The notes under the pieces are model-generated. The model made no database searches and had not been told where the DNA came from. It was given only the letters and a program-made list of their open reading frames with translations. From the NCBI GenBank assembly GCA_029216955.1, contig JANAVB010031417.1, positions 23,069,917 to 23,133,916 of the forward strand: a stretch of DNA of 64,000 bases, in the 5' to 3' direction. The DNA is from Iris pallida. Taxonomy: Eukaryota > Streptophyta > Magnoliopsida > Asparagales > Iridaceae. Below, in pieces: positions 1 through 11,124 of the stretch (positions within the stretch are counted from its first letter, which is position 1; every line of letters begins with the position of its first letter). A program made the position numbers and the translations under genes.

Positions 1-688
1 ATTCCGTCTACAACCACCTGTAGCCTCGTGTCACGCCCCAGAACCAGAATACTGGAGAGCGGGGGAATGACTCAGCCAGCTACGTATTACGGGTAGATGA
101 ATACCGTATAATACGATTAATGCTGTCTAACCAGACGAGGGGGTGCATACTACATAAAAGTCTCGCTATGGTCACTTCACATCTATTGTCTCAATCATTC
201 AAATAAGGAAACAGTAATAGAGAACATGTAAGATAAAGCAGTAAGGCGTCCCAAACGCTCAGTCAAAATGTTCTTGAGATCTGTCTTTACAAAACATAGC
301 CAGATGGTATAGCAAGTATACACAATTGTTATCAGCTGCAGTCTGATTTAATTACAATTATGTAAAAGTAAGAACAAGACAATCCGACTAACATGTCGGT
401 GCCAAACGGCTAAGTATAAAGGTAAATAACAAAACGAGCGGTGAAGTAAGGAACCCACTCGAGTCCTCCTGCGATCATTCCTCTAGTATTGACCATCTTG
501 GAGGTAGAGGTAAGCTGAGTCCTCGGGAACCGGCTCTAAATCTGGCCATGCAAAACCAGAGAGGTTAGACCTCTAATAGCAAGTACCACAAAGAAGCACG
601 ACATGAGAACTAAAACCAGTAAGTAAGAAAATAATAATAATAAATCTCTGCTTGCTACTAGGATTTACATCACATCACGACACTTCGA

Positions 689-722
689 ACCAACCTCCCA
701 ACCAAACAAGGACAGAAGTTGG
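689..722 (-). other. LTR stem-loop, divergent copy
   Basis: A short CCAAC/GTTGG stem encloses the loop motif AACCAAACAAGGAC. This is the degenerate version, in the solo LTR, of the structure described in full at 13256-13495. Confidence 0.5.
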
Positions 723-1852
723 CCCGTCATGTCCTGACATTCTGATCATCCCAGTTGGGTAACAGAGTAGTACAGTACACAAACAAATCAATTTAAACGG
801 CCAATCAACTCCTACGGCTTGCTATTGTAAGTCCCAAGTTATCCTGGAATTTTATGCAATAGGGATTCCTCAGTTCTTACTATGTGCGAGCAAGGCTAGT
901 CTATCCAGTGAATTATGTGCGCCATGCATGAATTAGACGAGTCCTAGCAGGACGCCCGTCAATATACCATATACAATAGTAATAAAAGCAGATACTGTTC
1001 CCTGCCCGTGTGGCAGATTTACAGTATCTGTGGGAACCAGCCGGCCCGTCGGGCAATACTCGTCCCAAGGGGGCTGCCATGTAAGAACTCGGGAATCCAT
1101 TCTCTCCATGCAATCATTATTTTATTTAACTTAATAGTCCCTACGTTGAGTGAAATCCCATGCCGTGGATCATGGTCATTCAAATGAGTACTTTCGTACG
1201 AGGTACGATATGTACAACCCTACAACGATACCAGTGCGGTTAGGTTGCAGGTCTTACATAGCGTAATGCAACAATCAAATCTAACCACGGTAATCATGTC
1301 TTGACCATAAAGTACACATGCTTCTTTTGTAGAAAATAAATAAATAAATAATAAAATAAATAGATTGAAGCCTGCATGTGCATGTATGTCAATATTCGGG
1401 ATCAGCCAGTCGATTACAATAGTTCATAACATGAACGTGTCTCATTCATTTAACTCAATAAGACGACTAGCCAGTCTCTTAGTTCCAACTAGGAACGCAT
1501 GATCAATTTAGTCAAGATAACCATCGTCATCAATGGTGACAAGACATGAAAGTCAATTAGCATTAATTGGGGTCGAGTCTATAACTCTCAAGGTCAAGTT
1601 CCAGTCTTACTGGGTATCCAAAAATCAATCGAGACACAAGGCACATTCCACATAACAATTGATATTAACAATATTAACATATCATGATTTATCGAGTTCA
1701 TGCCAAAAGGCGTAAGGATATAAAATGGGCGTAAAATACCTAATAAAATATCAATATACAGGGCTATAGAAGAGCCAAGCTTAAGAAAAATAAAACCCAA
1801 GTGACACGCTGACGTAAGACCAAGTCAGCCAAAGGCCACACGCTCAGTGCAA

Positions 1853-2122
1853 AAGTCATACGCTCAGGTAAGGCAGCGTATGAACTTCATGCGACTCCTT
1901 GACACCCAAGTCAGCGTATGCAAGTCATACGCTCCCAAAAGGCAGCGTATGAACTTCATACGACACCTGACCATCCAAGTCAGCGTATGCAAGTCATACG
2001 CTCCCAAAAGGCAGCGTATGAACTTCATACGACACCTGACCATCCAAGTCAGCGTATGCAAGTCATACGCTCCCAAAAGGCAGCGTATGCAAGACACACG
2101 CCTCCTAAAAAGGTAGCGTATG
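1853..2122. repeat. 69-bp minisatellite in solo LTR
   Basis: The motif CAGCGTATGCAAGTCATACG recurs at 1912, 1981 and 2050, giving a 69-bp period and just under four copies, with degenerate edges. Each unit contains opposed GCGTATG and CATACGC words, so the array can fold on itself. The apparent ORFs on both strands here are repeat-driven and not genes. Confidence 0.9.
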
Positions 2123-2984
2123 GACTCCATACTGTGCTGTGCTAAAGAGCACGCACAGCTCAGTGACGCAGCTAAAAAGCTAGCGTACACTGCTCACTGT
2201 CTTCTCCAAACAGCAAGAACTCCATGGATTGAACCCAAAGCTTCAAAGTCCATAACTTGGTCAAAACAAGTCCAAATCCAACTTTTCAAAGGTCAAGATT
2301 GGGTAGAATAAAACTCTCTACAACATAGAACCATCAAAACTTGCAAACAAAGAAGTTTGATAGATCAAAACCACCAAAATCCGAAAATAACTAATTTCTA
2401 GATCTACAAAAATTAAGACTTCGAAATGAGAAATGCCAAGTTCTAAACTCTCTTAGAAACATGAGGAGAAGCTAATAGAGCAATAAAAATGGGCTCTCAT
2501 ATAGAAGCAAGTTGTACTTGCCTATGGTTGGTAGGTGGAGAGAGTAAATGAAGAAGAAGAAGAGGAGTAATGGTGAGAATGAGTAATGAGGAGAGAGAAT
2601 GGAGAGGGTGGCTTTAAATATCAAAGGGGTGGTAGGTGGGGGTGTTGGGCCGGGTCCAATGGGTCGGGTTCAAGGGGCAAGGCCAATCCCGAACCAAAAA
2701 TAACCAACCAAGCCGAACAAAGAATAACCGCAGAAATAAAATGCAGAAAATAAAATTGCAGGAAATAATTATCATGAAAATTAAAGAGCAGATTAATTAA
2801 TTAACATAAATTTACAGGAATTTAAATACAGGATAATATATGATAACTACTAAATAAATACACATGAGTTGTACATGTATAGAAATACGTATTCTGGGAA
2901 CGGGGAGTGACACCTCGCCCCCTCGACATACCCGATACCTAGCTCCCTACATAGGAATCTCCATATGTATCTCGTCATATTGCA

Positions 2985-3239
2985 CTAGAAAAAAAAATGA
3001 TCTCGCGTTTCGGGAGCTTGGCCGCATAGAACACAATCCGTGAATGCGATTGGAATACCGAATTTGACAAGTCTATCCCTCGTTAGGAGCCGATTGCGAA
3101 TAGCTTTGTAAGCGCACAGCTTCATCTTTGTAGCCGAGCCTATCCCCCAAACCACATATGCCCACGCGACCTTCGGAAACTGTGGTCGGACCAATTCATA
3201 CACTTGTTTGGAAATAAATGTCTCCGACTTGGAGCCCAA
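2985..3239 (-). pseudogene. LINE-like fragment with RT zinc-binding (zf-RVT) domain
   Basis: The minus-strand reading gives about 84 residues with the pattern of the zf-RVT domain found at the C-terminus of plant LINE ORF2 proteins: an aromatic-rich VWGIGS start, the NRLLTRDRL motif, CVLC and a downstream H-FFF. A TAG follows the FFF where a glutamine codon would fit. After the stop the same frame continues with plausible domain sequence, is interrupted by the solo LTR at 2912, and resumes at 28-1. It is a dead fragment. A host gene that captured this domain is possible but less likely. Confidence 0.6.
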
Positions 3240-3329
3240 CCAAACCTAGTGATCAGCTTGTGCATCCACCTCTATAGGGACCGCTCCAATATCTGTTGCA
3301 TACCAATGAGCAACTCCATATATACGTGC

Positions 3330-4065
3330 GTTGTACGTATAAAAAAATCAATAATACTACTAATAGAGTATATAAAAATTTAAATTATATTAGAATATTT
3401 TAAATATAATTTGAATATATTTTAATGTGATTTGTCATAAAAAAAAATTAATTCTGAATATGTGTTTAATTAGATAATATTATGTAGTTAGTTTAAACAT
3501 AATTTTAATTTTAAATATATTATAGCATCGGGTGATTTTTAATTTTTTAGGTGAGGAGATATGGTTCGGTTACCCACACAGAAGATAAGAAAGATAGTTA
3601 ATTTTAAAATCTTATTTTTTTTCAAATAGAAAATGGTTGATGATATACACTGCTTAGACGGCTCAATCTTGAGCGTTTTGAAGCCCTTTTATATATACGT
3701 CACGTTCACGTGCAATATAAACAATTAATAATATCATTAATAGAATATATAAAAATTTAAATTATATTACAATATTTTAAATATATTTTGAATATATTTT
3801 TAATATGATTTGTTATGATTTATTTATTTATTTATTTTGAATATATATTTAATTAGATAATGTTATGTCGTTAGTTTAAACATAATTTATTTTAAATATA
3901 TTCTAGTATCGGATAATTTTTATTTGTTTACGTGTGAAGAGAGAGGGTCCGTTAACCACACAAAAGATAAGAAAGGTAATTAATTTTAAAATTTTAATTA
4001 AAGAAAGAAAATGGTTGATGATATACACGGCTTAGACTTGAACCATTTTGAAGCGCTTTATAATA
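3330..4065. repeat. Tandem duplication of about 375 bp, AT-rich
   Basis: Two diverged copies lie head to tail, about 3330-3690 and 3710-4065. They share the succession TATAAAAATTTAAATTATATTA, GTTAGTTTAAACATAAT, GAAGATAAGAAAG-like and ATGGTTGATGATATACAC. The second copy runs into the (TA)n tract. No coding potential is seen. The unit may be a remnant of a non-autonomous DNA element, but I see no convincing termini. Confidence 0.75.
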
Positions 4066-4068
4066 GTG

Positions 4069-4192
<124 letters not shown>

Positions 4193-4267
4193 AATAGCCG
4201 ATTTGCTCATGCTAGTTTTCGGCTCCATCCTCTGGCCAATCAGAAGGCGACACGTGGCTCACGTGCC

Positions 4268-4340
4268 GAGATGTCCACGGAGGAATTAACCTAACTAGTA
4301 AACCCTAAACCCTAGTGAATTAACCTAACTAGTAGACGAG
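4268..4340 (+). promoter_or_regulatory. F-box 5' leader: telo-boxes and uORF
   Basis: A tandem AAACCCTAAACCCTAG (telo-box, a known plant promoter/leader element) lies at about 4300-4316. A seven-codon uORF starts at 4271 and stops at 4294. Its context, GAGATGTCCAC-GAGGAA, is nearly the same as the true start at 4338-4355, and the flanking CCTAACTAGTA is also repeated. A duplication of about 70 bp therefore appears to have copied the start-codon region upstream. Confidence 0.6.
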
Positions 4341-5219
4341 ATGTCCACCGAGGAAGAAGAGAACATCGACCACCTCAGCAACATCGGAGAGGATCTCATC
4401 CTCCACGTCCTCTCCTTCTTCCCCGACACGCGCGGCCGGGCAAGGACGTCCCTCATCTCCCGTCGATGGCGCCACGTCTGGACCGGCCACCGCTCCATAT
4501 GCTACAGGGACCGTCCCTTTTCACTCGACGGTCTCAGAACGGCCGACCACGTCCGCATCCTCGACCGGATCCTCGACGCCAGCAACGCGCCTTCCCTGGA
4601 GTGCTTCAGCCTACAGCTGCACATGTCGCGCGTCGGCACCTCCGACCGCAGGGTCCACTTCCACGCCGTCGGCCGCTGGCTCCGCGTCCTCGCGGAGCGA
4701 GGAGGAGTCCGGCATCTGGAACTGAGCGCTTATCCCGCCGAGCTCCTCCTTCACTCCGACTCGTCCCACTCGCTCCAGCATTTGCTCCTCTCCGCCTGCA
4801 TCCCGGCCCGCGTCCCTCGCGATCTCCAGGGCTTCGGGCTCCTGAAGTCGCTCCGGCTCGCGTACTGCTCGATCACCAACGCGGGCCTCGGCTCGCTGCT
4901 CTCCGAATGCCGTTCCCTGGAGGTTTTTCTCCTGGCTTTGAACACCGTCACCGATCTCGAAATCTCGTCGCGGAGCCTCAAGGACGTAGTCGTCCTGCTC
5001 GGACAGCGGTTCCGGGCGACGATCAGCGCTCCCAATCTCCGATCGGTCTGCGTAGAAGGGTACTACTCGGAGAGCTTTCGGTTGGAGGACGCGAAGTTCC
5101 TGACAAAATCAAGGATCGTCGACGTCGGCAACCTCCCCGCCGGACGAGAACTTACGAGGCGTATGATGGATCTCTCTTATACCTCGCATAAGCTATCGGT
5201 CAATACTTGGTTCTTTCAG
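4341..5219 (+). CDS. F-box/LRR (FBD-type) protein, exon 1
   Basis: Exon 1 encodes 293 residues. Residues about 8-50 form an F-box (IGEDLILHVLSFFP, then TSLISRRWRHVWT), the segment that binds SKP1 in SCF ubiquitin ligases. Residues about 80-290 hold leucine-rich repeats such as LKSLRLAYCSITNAG and SRSLKDVVVLL, the usual substrate-binding part. The open frame runs only two codons past CAG|GTATGA, a good donor after base 5219. I chose the ATG at 4341 because the F-box begins a few residues later. The exon is GC-rich, unlike its surroundings. The substrate and physiological role cannot be read from sequence. Confidence 0.88.
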
Positions 5220-5329
5220 GTATGAACTTAGGCACGCTTATATTCTGCGCATTTAAGAGAATTTTCGTAACGACGGTGCTATGTTGTCCGTGATCTTGGA
5301 CTGCAGTCTTGACTGCGGGGTATGTGTCG

Positions 5330-5460
5330 TCTTTCGATTGGTCCTCCTGGCCGATGGGTTCGGAAGCTAGCAGGAGGACAATCATTTGGTGACACACGGC
5401 TGCGGGTCAGGACCGCGGTTCAAGCCTGCAGACAACAAAGTATTTTTGTTTTCATAATCG
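5330..5460 (+). mobile_element. Possible degraded SINE
   Basis: TGGCCGATGGG resembles a pol III A box and GGTTCAAGCC about 70 bp later resembles a B box. There is no clear poly(A) tail or target-site duplication. Confidence 0.25.
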
Positions 5461-5793
5461 CTGGTCTAGAAATTTTTGGTTGTCCATGACAAAATTAAAA
5501 TGCTGTGAACGTACCGATGCCCATTTACATAGAACATTTAAGTGTAAGTGAAACCAGCTTTACTAGGCAAGTCACACATAGATTTACTCAGTCAGTCATA
5601 CATAAAGATTAATCATACATAGAAGGTATAAAACCTTTATGTTGCATGAGAAGTAATGTTTACAAGTCTACAAAAGTCTATATATATAAAGAAATCTAAT
5701 TTTTTTGGGCATCCTTCAAAATTTTTGGCCTGATTCTACTCTCTAACTTTTGATTTTTAATTAATTATTGGGTTAATTGGACTGAAACAAATT

Positions 5794-5829
<36 letters not shown>

Positions 5830-6017
5830 CTAGTCTACATGTACATGCTTTGTACGTATTTCAGTTAGAATATCATAAAGTCAGCTACCGTCTTTTTCGG
5901 ATGACTATTCATGTGCATGTGTACTTTTCTTTTACAATACCAAGTGATTCAAGTACGAATTTTGTTCTTTTAATTTTCTATTGAGAATAATAACTTTTGA
6001 AAAATGGTAAGTACATA

Positions 6018-6470
6018 CACTACTAAAATAACCCATTTTAGCGACGTCAGAAGACGTCGCTAAATAAGAAAAATACGTCGCTAAAATCAATCCGCAACGT
6101 ATTTGGCGACGAAACTTTGACGTCGCTTATAGGCAAGTCGCAGATGACACTTTAGTCGCAAAACATCGCTATTTGCGACGCTACGTTCAGTGTCGCTATA
6201 CGTCGCAAATTTGGCAACAGATAGCGACGTAACGTTACGTCGCCAAAATTGTGACGTAAAGCGACCACTTTGCGACGATGTAAACTTTATATATGATGAC
6301 ATGTCATGGCAGCAACGTGGACAATTTAGCGACGCCTAGCGACAGCGTTAGTGACGTACGCCCTCAGCCTACGTCAGCGGTTTAGCGACGTCTAGCGACG
6401 TTACGTCACTATTTAGCGACATATAGCGACGTCTACTGTCCGTCGCAGTACGTCGCTATACGTTGCAGAT
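6018..6470. repeat. CACTA-1 3' subterminal repeats
   Basis: More than a dozen copies of TAGCGACGT, GACGTCGCTA and close variants occur in both orientations. Subterminal arrays of this kind are known binding sites for the accessory TnpA-type protein in CACTA elements. The same motif recurs at 21378-21605. Confidence 0.85.
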
Positions 6471-6520
6471 ATTATAAAAAAAATTTAAAAAAATATAATT
6501 GGTATTTTTGTTATGCTGTA

Positions 6521-6827
6521 TGTCTGTGTTTACAGTGTGTGTGAAGTGCAGTGTTCGAACCATCGACAGTTTCGCTTACTGTTCTATGTTTTATCTTGGA
6601 TAGAAAGAGCAACAGTTCAGGGTGTACTTCTCAGAGCTTCCTCTTCACGTCCTTCACCTTCTCGGGAACCTTTACGACGTCCGGAGAAAGTGAAGGACGT
6701 GAAAATGAAGCTCTCAGAAGTACACCCTGAACTGTTGCTCTTTCTATCCAAGATAAAACATACAACAGTAATCGAAACTGTCGATGGTTCCGAACACTGC
6801 ATTTCACATTCACAGTAAACACAGACA
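6521..6827 (-). ncRNA. Long foldback hairpin in CACTA-1
   Basis: Left arm 6521-6663 and right arm 6684-6827 are inverted copies of about 143 bp with roughly a dozen differences, separated by only 20 bases. The core of about 40 bp around GGATAGAAAGAGCAACAGTT is identical. It lies about 320 bp beyond the stop codon of gene 2 on the same (minus) strand, so read-through would produce a nearly perfect RNA hairpin. Dicer processing is inference. ORFs on both strands here merely reflect the palindrome. Confidence 0.7.
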
Positions 6828-7144
6828 CACATCATCACAAAAATACACATTATATTTTTTTAAAATTTCGGCAGCACCTTCTTTGTATATCAGATCATCG
6901 CTTATAACCCAGCGTAGGTATATTTGTCATTCCCGTCGCAGATATCACAAAGAAAATATCACAATAACAATAAGAGGCAGTGCAAAGTAAATATCACAGA
7001 CACACATCCTCACAAACACCCAATAGAGTCAAATAAAAATGGAAGATGATAAAAAGTCTCCCACAAAGTGTATAAACGAAAGTGTACCAATAAACAATTT
7101 GCCCATAGGGCCAATACATAAAAGTCATAAAAAAATCAATAAAA

Positions 7145-9155
7145 TTACTGTGGACCCCTGCCGCACAACTGGGATAGAATGTAGTCATACTGCTCCTGGG
7201 TGAGGTGCATCGTAGGGGCAGTAGGAGGCAGTACAATGTCTGGAGTCGGGGCCGGAGGCAGTGCAGTGTCTGGAGTCGGCGCCGGAGGCAGTGCAGTGTC
7301 TGGAGTCGACGTCGTCGATGGACCGGGTGGACGTATCTGCTCCAGCTCTCGCAGTCGCTCACCATACACAGCAAGGGTACTCACCACCCTCTGAGTACTC
7401 GCCTCAAGCGAAGCCGAAACCTGAGTGAGTGAAGCAGACATGCTCCTCTGCGATCCCTCCAGCTCGACCTGTCTAAGCTCTGTGCGCTGCGTAGACTCGG
7501 TGAGCGTGTGCAAGCTGGCAGCTGTAGTCTGATGCAGACTCATCAGCTCCTGTATACTGCGCTCGACCGCATCAAATCGTCCGATGACGATCGGAGGGTC
7601 GGATCGTCGCTCGACCGCATCATAAATCTGCTGCTGCAACTCGCGATGCAGCTCCTCGATCTGACGACGAATATCCTCAGCTCGTGACGACGCCTGCGAA
7701 GCCGGAGACTGCGCACTGACAGTGGGGGCCCGGGATGACTCCGAAGCCAAATACGTGCCGTAGGATCCCGTACCGTAGTACATACCCTTCTGAAGACCGC
7801 CAACGGCGGCCATCCAGAGCTCGTCCTGCGATAGAGCTGTAGGCGGCTGGAAGGAACTACCAGCCCCTTCCTCTGCTGGCGCACTAGCAGCAGCAGCCAC
7901 CTCCTGCTGTAGCCGGACAAACTCGGCCTAGAACATGTTTGCTAACGTGTAAGTGTTTGCTAAAGTCTATATTGATATCTATTTTTATGTTTTCTAAGTT
8001 ATAGTAAATTAATATAAATAATAGAACGTACATATGCCTACGTCGCCCTCTCGTCAATGAACTCTCCAGCCCTCCGATGGATGACCAGGAAGACGGTCAC
8101 CATGTTCGAGTCATCACCCTTTCTTACATGTTAAAATATATTATCTATTATTAGTATTAAACATTCTATCGAACTATATATAAATTAATATCCGTCATAG
8201 GAAACGTACGAGACGACAAAAATGCTCCGTCATCGGAATGGAGCCACCACACCACTTACCGGCGCTCGATCGTGCCACCTTGGCCTTCTCAGACCGCTCC
8301 TGGTACTTGGGCTCGCTGAATCTAGCCTTCATCGCAGCCCACTGATCTGGCGTGATCTAACCATGGATCGGTTGTCCGGTGCGATCACGACGCTTCTGGT
8401 CGTCGATCGCATCACAGATAAGCTTGGCTGTGACGGCAAAAAATTGGCCCTCGATCCTCGCCGTCCGATGTGGTGGATAGAAATAGGTCATCTACAAGAA
8501 GTAAAATACAAAAGTTATATAATATACACAAATAATTATTAAAATTTAAAAATAAACAAAATTTTTACCTTGAAGTGGGCGAACCAAAAGGCCTTCCTAT
8601 CTGCGGGAGCATCTGAGTAGTTAATCCAAGGCCCACCATAGTTCTGCCTCAGAAATACCCCCAGCTGTCTCTGTACTGCAGAAGGCCGATATCTATACAA
8701 TAAAAAAATTTCATGAATATATATGTACATATAATCATTTGAGAAATATATATTAATTAATTAACTTACTTCATAGGCCCGTTCATCCAAATCTCTATAC
8801 GCGTCTCGCCCGGAGGAGCGCATGGAGGGTCGCTCTCACCTCCTGCCTAGGCAGGATCAATCTGATCGCCGTCCTCCATATGCTCGGCATCGGCTCCCCC
8901 CATAGAGCCATCGACAGGAGGAATGCTGGACGGGGGATCAGGGATGCTAGACGCAGAATCAGGAAGGCTGGACGACGAGGGAGGAGTCGACAACCTGCTG
9001 GAACTGCCCTGTCCCGATAATGGACCGGGAACAGAATGGTACACTGGCGTACTCAGAGATGAGGATGAGGGTACGGAACTGCCCTCTCCATCCCCAGGCC
9101 GAGGCTGACGGGACTGCCTAATGTAAAATCCTCCGCATCGTCCTCCTGGTCTAGT
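7145..9155 (-). pseudogene. CACTA-1 gene 2, Transposase_24-like accessory protein
   Basis: The last exon (7927-7145) follows a TTCTAG acceptor and encodes an Ala/Ser-rich start, a likely coiled coil (EDIRRQIEELHRELQQQ), and a C-terminal Thr/Pro repeat of the DTALPPAP type. An upstream exon near 8700-8570 encodes QRQLGVFLRQNYGGPW, similar to plant Ptta/En-Spm Transposase_24 proteins. The first coding exon begins near 9150 after a TATTATCAG acceptor and is Pro/Ser-rich. In-frame stops (for example at 8847) and poor reading between 8540 and 7980 indicate decay. The expected role is binding to the element's ends. Confidence 0.65.
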
Positions 9156-9317
9156 CATACCTGATAATAACATATGATAATAAAATAAAAATACATATTT
9201 ATATGATAGACATCACAGATTTTTGAAAAATATCATGGTCACAGATAAAAGTGTCACTAAAGTGTCACGGATTTATTATTACAAAAATACATATTTATAT
9301 CATAGACATCACAGATT

Positions 9318-10045
9318 TTAATCCTCTTCTAAAAATTCATCTAGTTCGTTTAGCTCATATTCTTCTTCTTCTTCCTCCTCTACATCTTCACTTTCATCTG
9401 CATCTTCCTCTTCAGATAATTCTACTTCTTCTACACAATTAGATGTGTAATGAGGAACTTCCGTCGTGTCCACTTCTATAATATTTGTTACAAGAGGTAG
9501 TTCATCCTGTTGATAAGCTATATCGTCAACCTCAAAGGTATTTCTAGCTTTGGTCTTGCATACTGCCCACCAGTCCGACCTTGTTGTTCCCCGTTTAGGA
9601 CAACTTGTGAAGTACACGAGCTGAGCCTGACTTGATAGGACAAATGGTTCATAGGCTTGATATCGACGCCGATAGTTTATATCAACAAGACCGTGCTTGT
9701 CTACTTTCCAACCCTAACCTTCAATCGGATCGAACCAATCACACCTGAATAACACAATCTTAGCAGGCTCTATTCCATAACTATATGTCAGCTCCACGAT
9801 CTCCCGTAGCACGCCATAGAAATCGTTGCCCGCATCAACATCTTTGTAGTTCGAAGATCTGATACACAAACAGCTGTTTTTGGTGGAGTCGAGATCCACA
9901 AAGTTGTCTCTGATCGGGCAAGTTGTTGACTTGAACCTAAACCCATTAACACAGTAGCTTGGCCATATTTTTGCAGCATAAATTGGTCCCTTGGCTAGCG
10001 TTCTAATAGACTCATTCTCAAGTCTTGCGTATGGACGATCGACCT
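9318..10045 (-). pseudogene. CACTA-1 transposase C-terminal part (DUF4216)
   Basis: The minus-strand reading contains the conserved DUF4216 run DFYGVLREIVEL, then LFRCDWFD, then EPFVLSSQAQLVYF, found at the C-terminus of plant TNP2 transposases. It ends in a long acidic Glu/Asp tract (9420-9330). A stop lies at about 9714 between the two halves. It is separated from the N-terminal part by a junction near 10117 where the family's transposase core and DUF4218 should be. Confidence 0.7.
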
Positions 10046-10116
10046 AAATACCACGAAAGAAGCAATTAAGCTCATTCTAAATCAAGTGCATATACAGAAA
10101 GGTAATTACAGAGTTC

Positions 10117-11124
10117 TCAAGTCTTACATATGCACTCAACCATGATGGAAAATAATGCCTCAGAAGATAGTCCCAACCTGACATTGCGCGGATCTGAAGA
10201 AAAATCAGGATACACTCGATCAAAGTGCTTCCACGCTTCTCCATCGGATGGGTGATCCAACACTTCTTCAATCTGTTCTCGCTTGTGCCAACTCATATTT
10301 TTGGCCGTCTCTTTCACCATAAATAATTTTTGCAACCGCGGCGTTAAAGGCAAGTAGTGCATTGAATTGGTCGGTCTTCTTGTACCGGTAGACCTTCCTG
10401 TACTAGTTGTCTTATATCGATCAGCACTACAAAATCTGCACACATCTGCGTCATTGTCGTCTTTGTAGTACAACATGCACCCATTGCGACAGGAATCGAT
10501 TTTCTCGTATCCCATCCAGAGCGATCTCACCATCCTCTTAGACCGGTAGAAGTCTTTAGGCAACTTAGCACCCGCCGGCAAGATCTCTATAATCAACTCC
10601 AACATTCGGTTATAGCATTCTTGCGACATGTTAAAATCTGACTTAATGCTCAACAGTCTTGTAACCACCTCCAACGGTGAATGATCCTCACAACCAGGAT
10701 ACAATAGAGTCCTTGCATTCTCCAGCAACTCCATGAACTGTGCAGCATCGGCGTTCGGTGCCTCCTCAGGTGCATCATGAACGAAACTAGGCACCGCGGT
10801 ATCGAAAACCATGTTCACGCACCCGTCGTCGTATGCATGATTATCTGAAATAAAATTAGGTCCCGCATGCATATACGGCTCAACATAAGGCTCTGGCTCT
10901 GATGCTAAAGGCACAAGTTCTCCGTGTGCGGTCCACTGATAGTAATTAGGCGTGAAATCCCTCGAGTACAAATGATATGTCACTTCCACTTCTGGATAAT
11001 ATTTTACGTTATGACATTTCACACACGGACACTTAATTTTGGTGCCGTCCATGTACTGAGGGAACGCCTTAGAAAACTGCAGGAACTGCTCTACTCCCGC
11101 TATGTATTCATCCCGCACACCACA
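10117..11124 (-). pseudogene. CACTA-1 TNP2 transposase, N-terminal part
   Basis: This encodes the transposase-associated domain (GTKIKCPCVKCHN) followed by the first part of the TNP2 domain (NMSQECYNRMLELI, YEKIDSCRNGCMLYY, SDGEAWKHFD). It aligns closely with CACTA-2's transposase at 43960-41714. The reading leaves the family consensus just after NVRLGL, where CACTA-2 continues into the conserved CADGFAPFG segment, so the catalytic core is deleted. The first 19 codons lie on the far side of retrotransposon A. Confidence 0.8.

Larger units (their letters stand above)
29..2912 (-). mobile_element. Solo LTR of an A/B-type Ty3/gypsy family
   Basis: The element begins TGTCACGCCCC and ends GAGTGACA, and is flanked on both sides by CCTCG (24-28 and 2913-2917), a 5-bp target-site duplication. 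The first 60 bases match the same end of LTRs A and B. No internal region or second LTR follows, so this is a solo LTR left by LTR-LTR recombination (inference). Read on the minus strand, a TATA-like stretch and CT-rich initiator lie near 2620-2560, then a minisatellite. The middle has diverged strongly from A and B, so it is a sister family. It interrupts the LINE-like coding fragment described next door. Confidence 0.9.

Noticed and set aside
4466..5191. 241-codon ORF overlapping F-box exon 1
   Set aside because: A GC-rich shadow frame dominated by Arg and Pro; the F-box and LRR are in the other frame.
9251..9442. Plus-strand Leu/His-rich ORF
   Set aside because: Antisense of the acidic tail of the CACTA-1 DUF4216 region.
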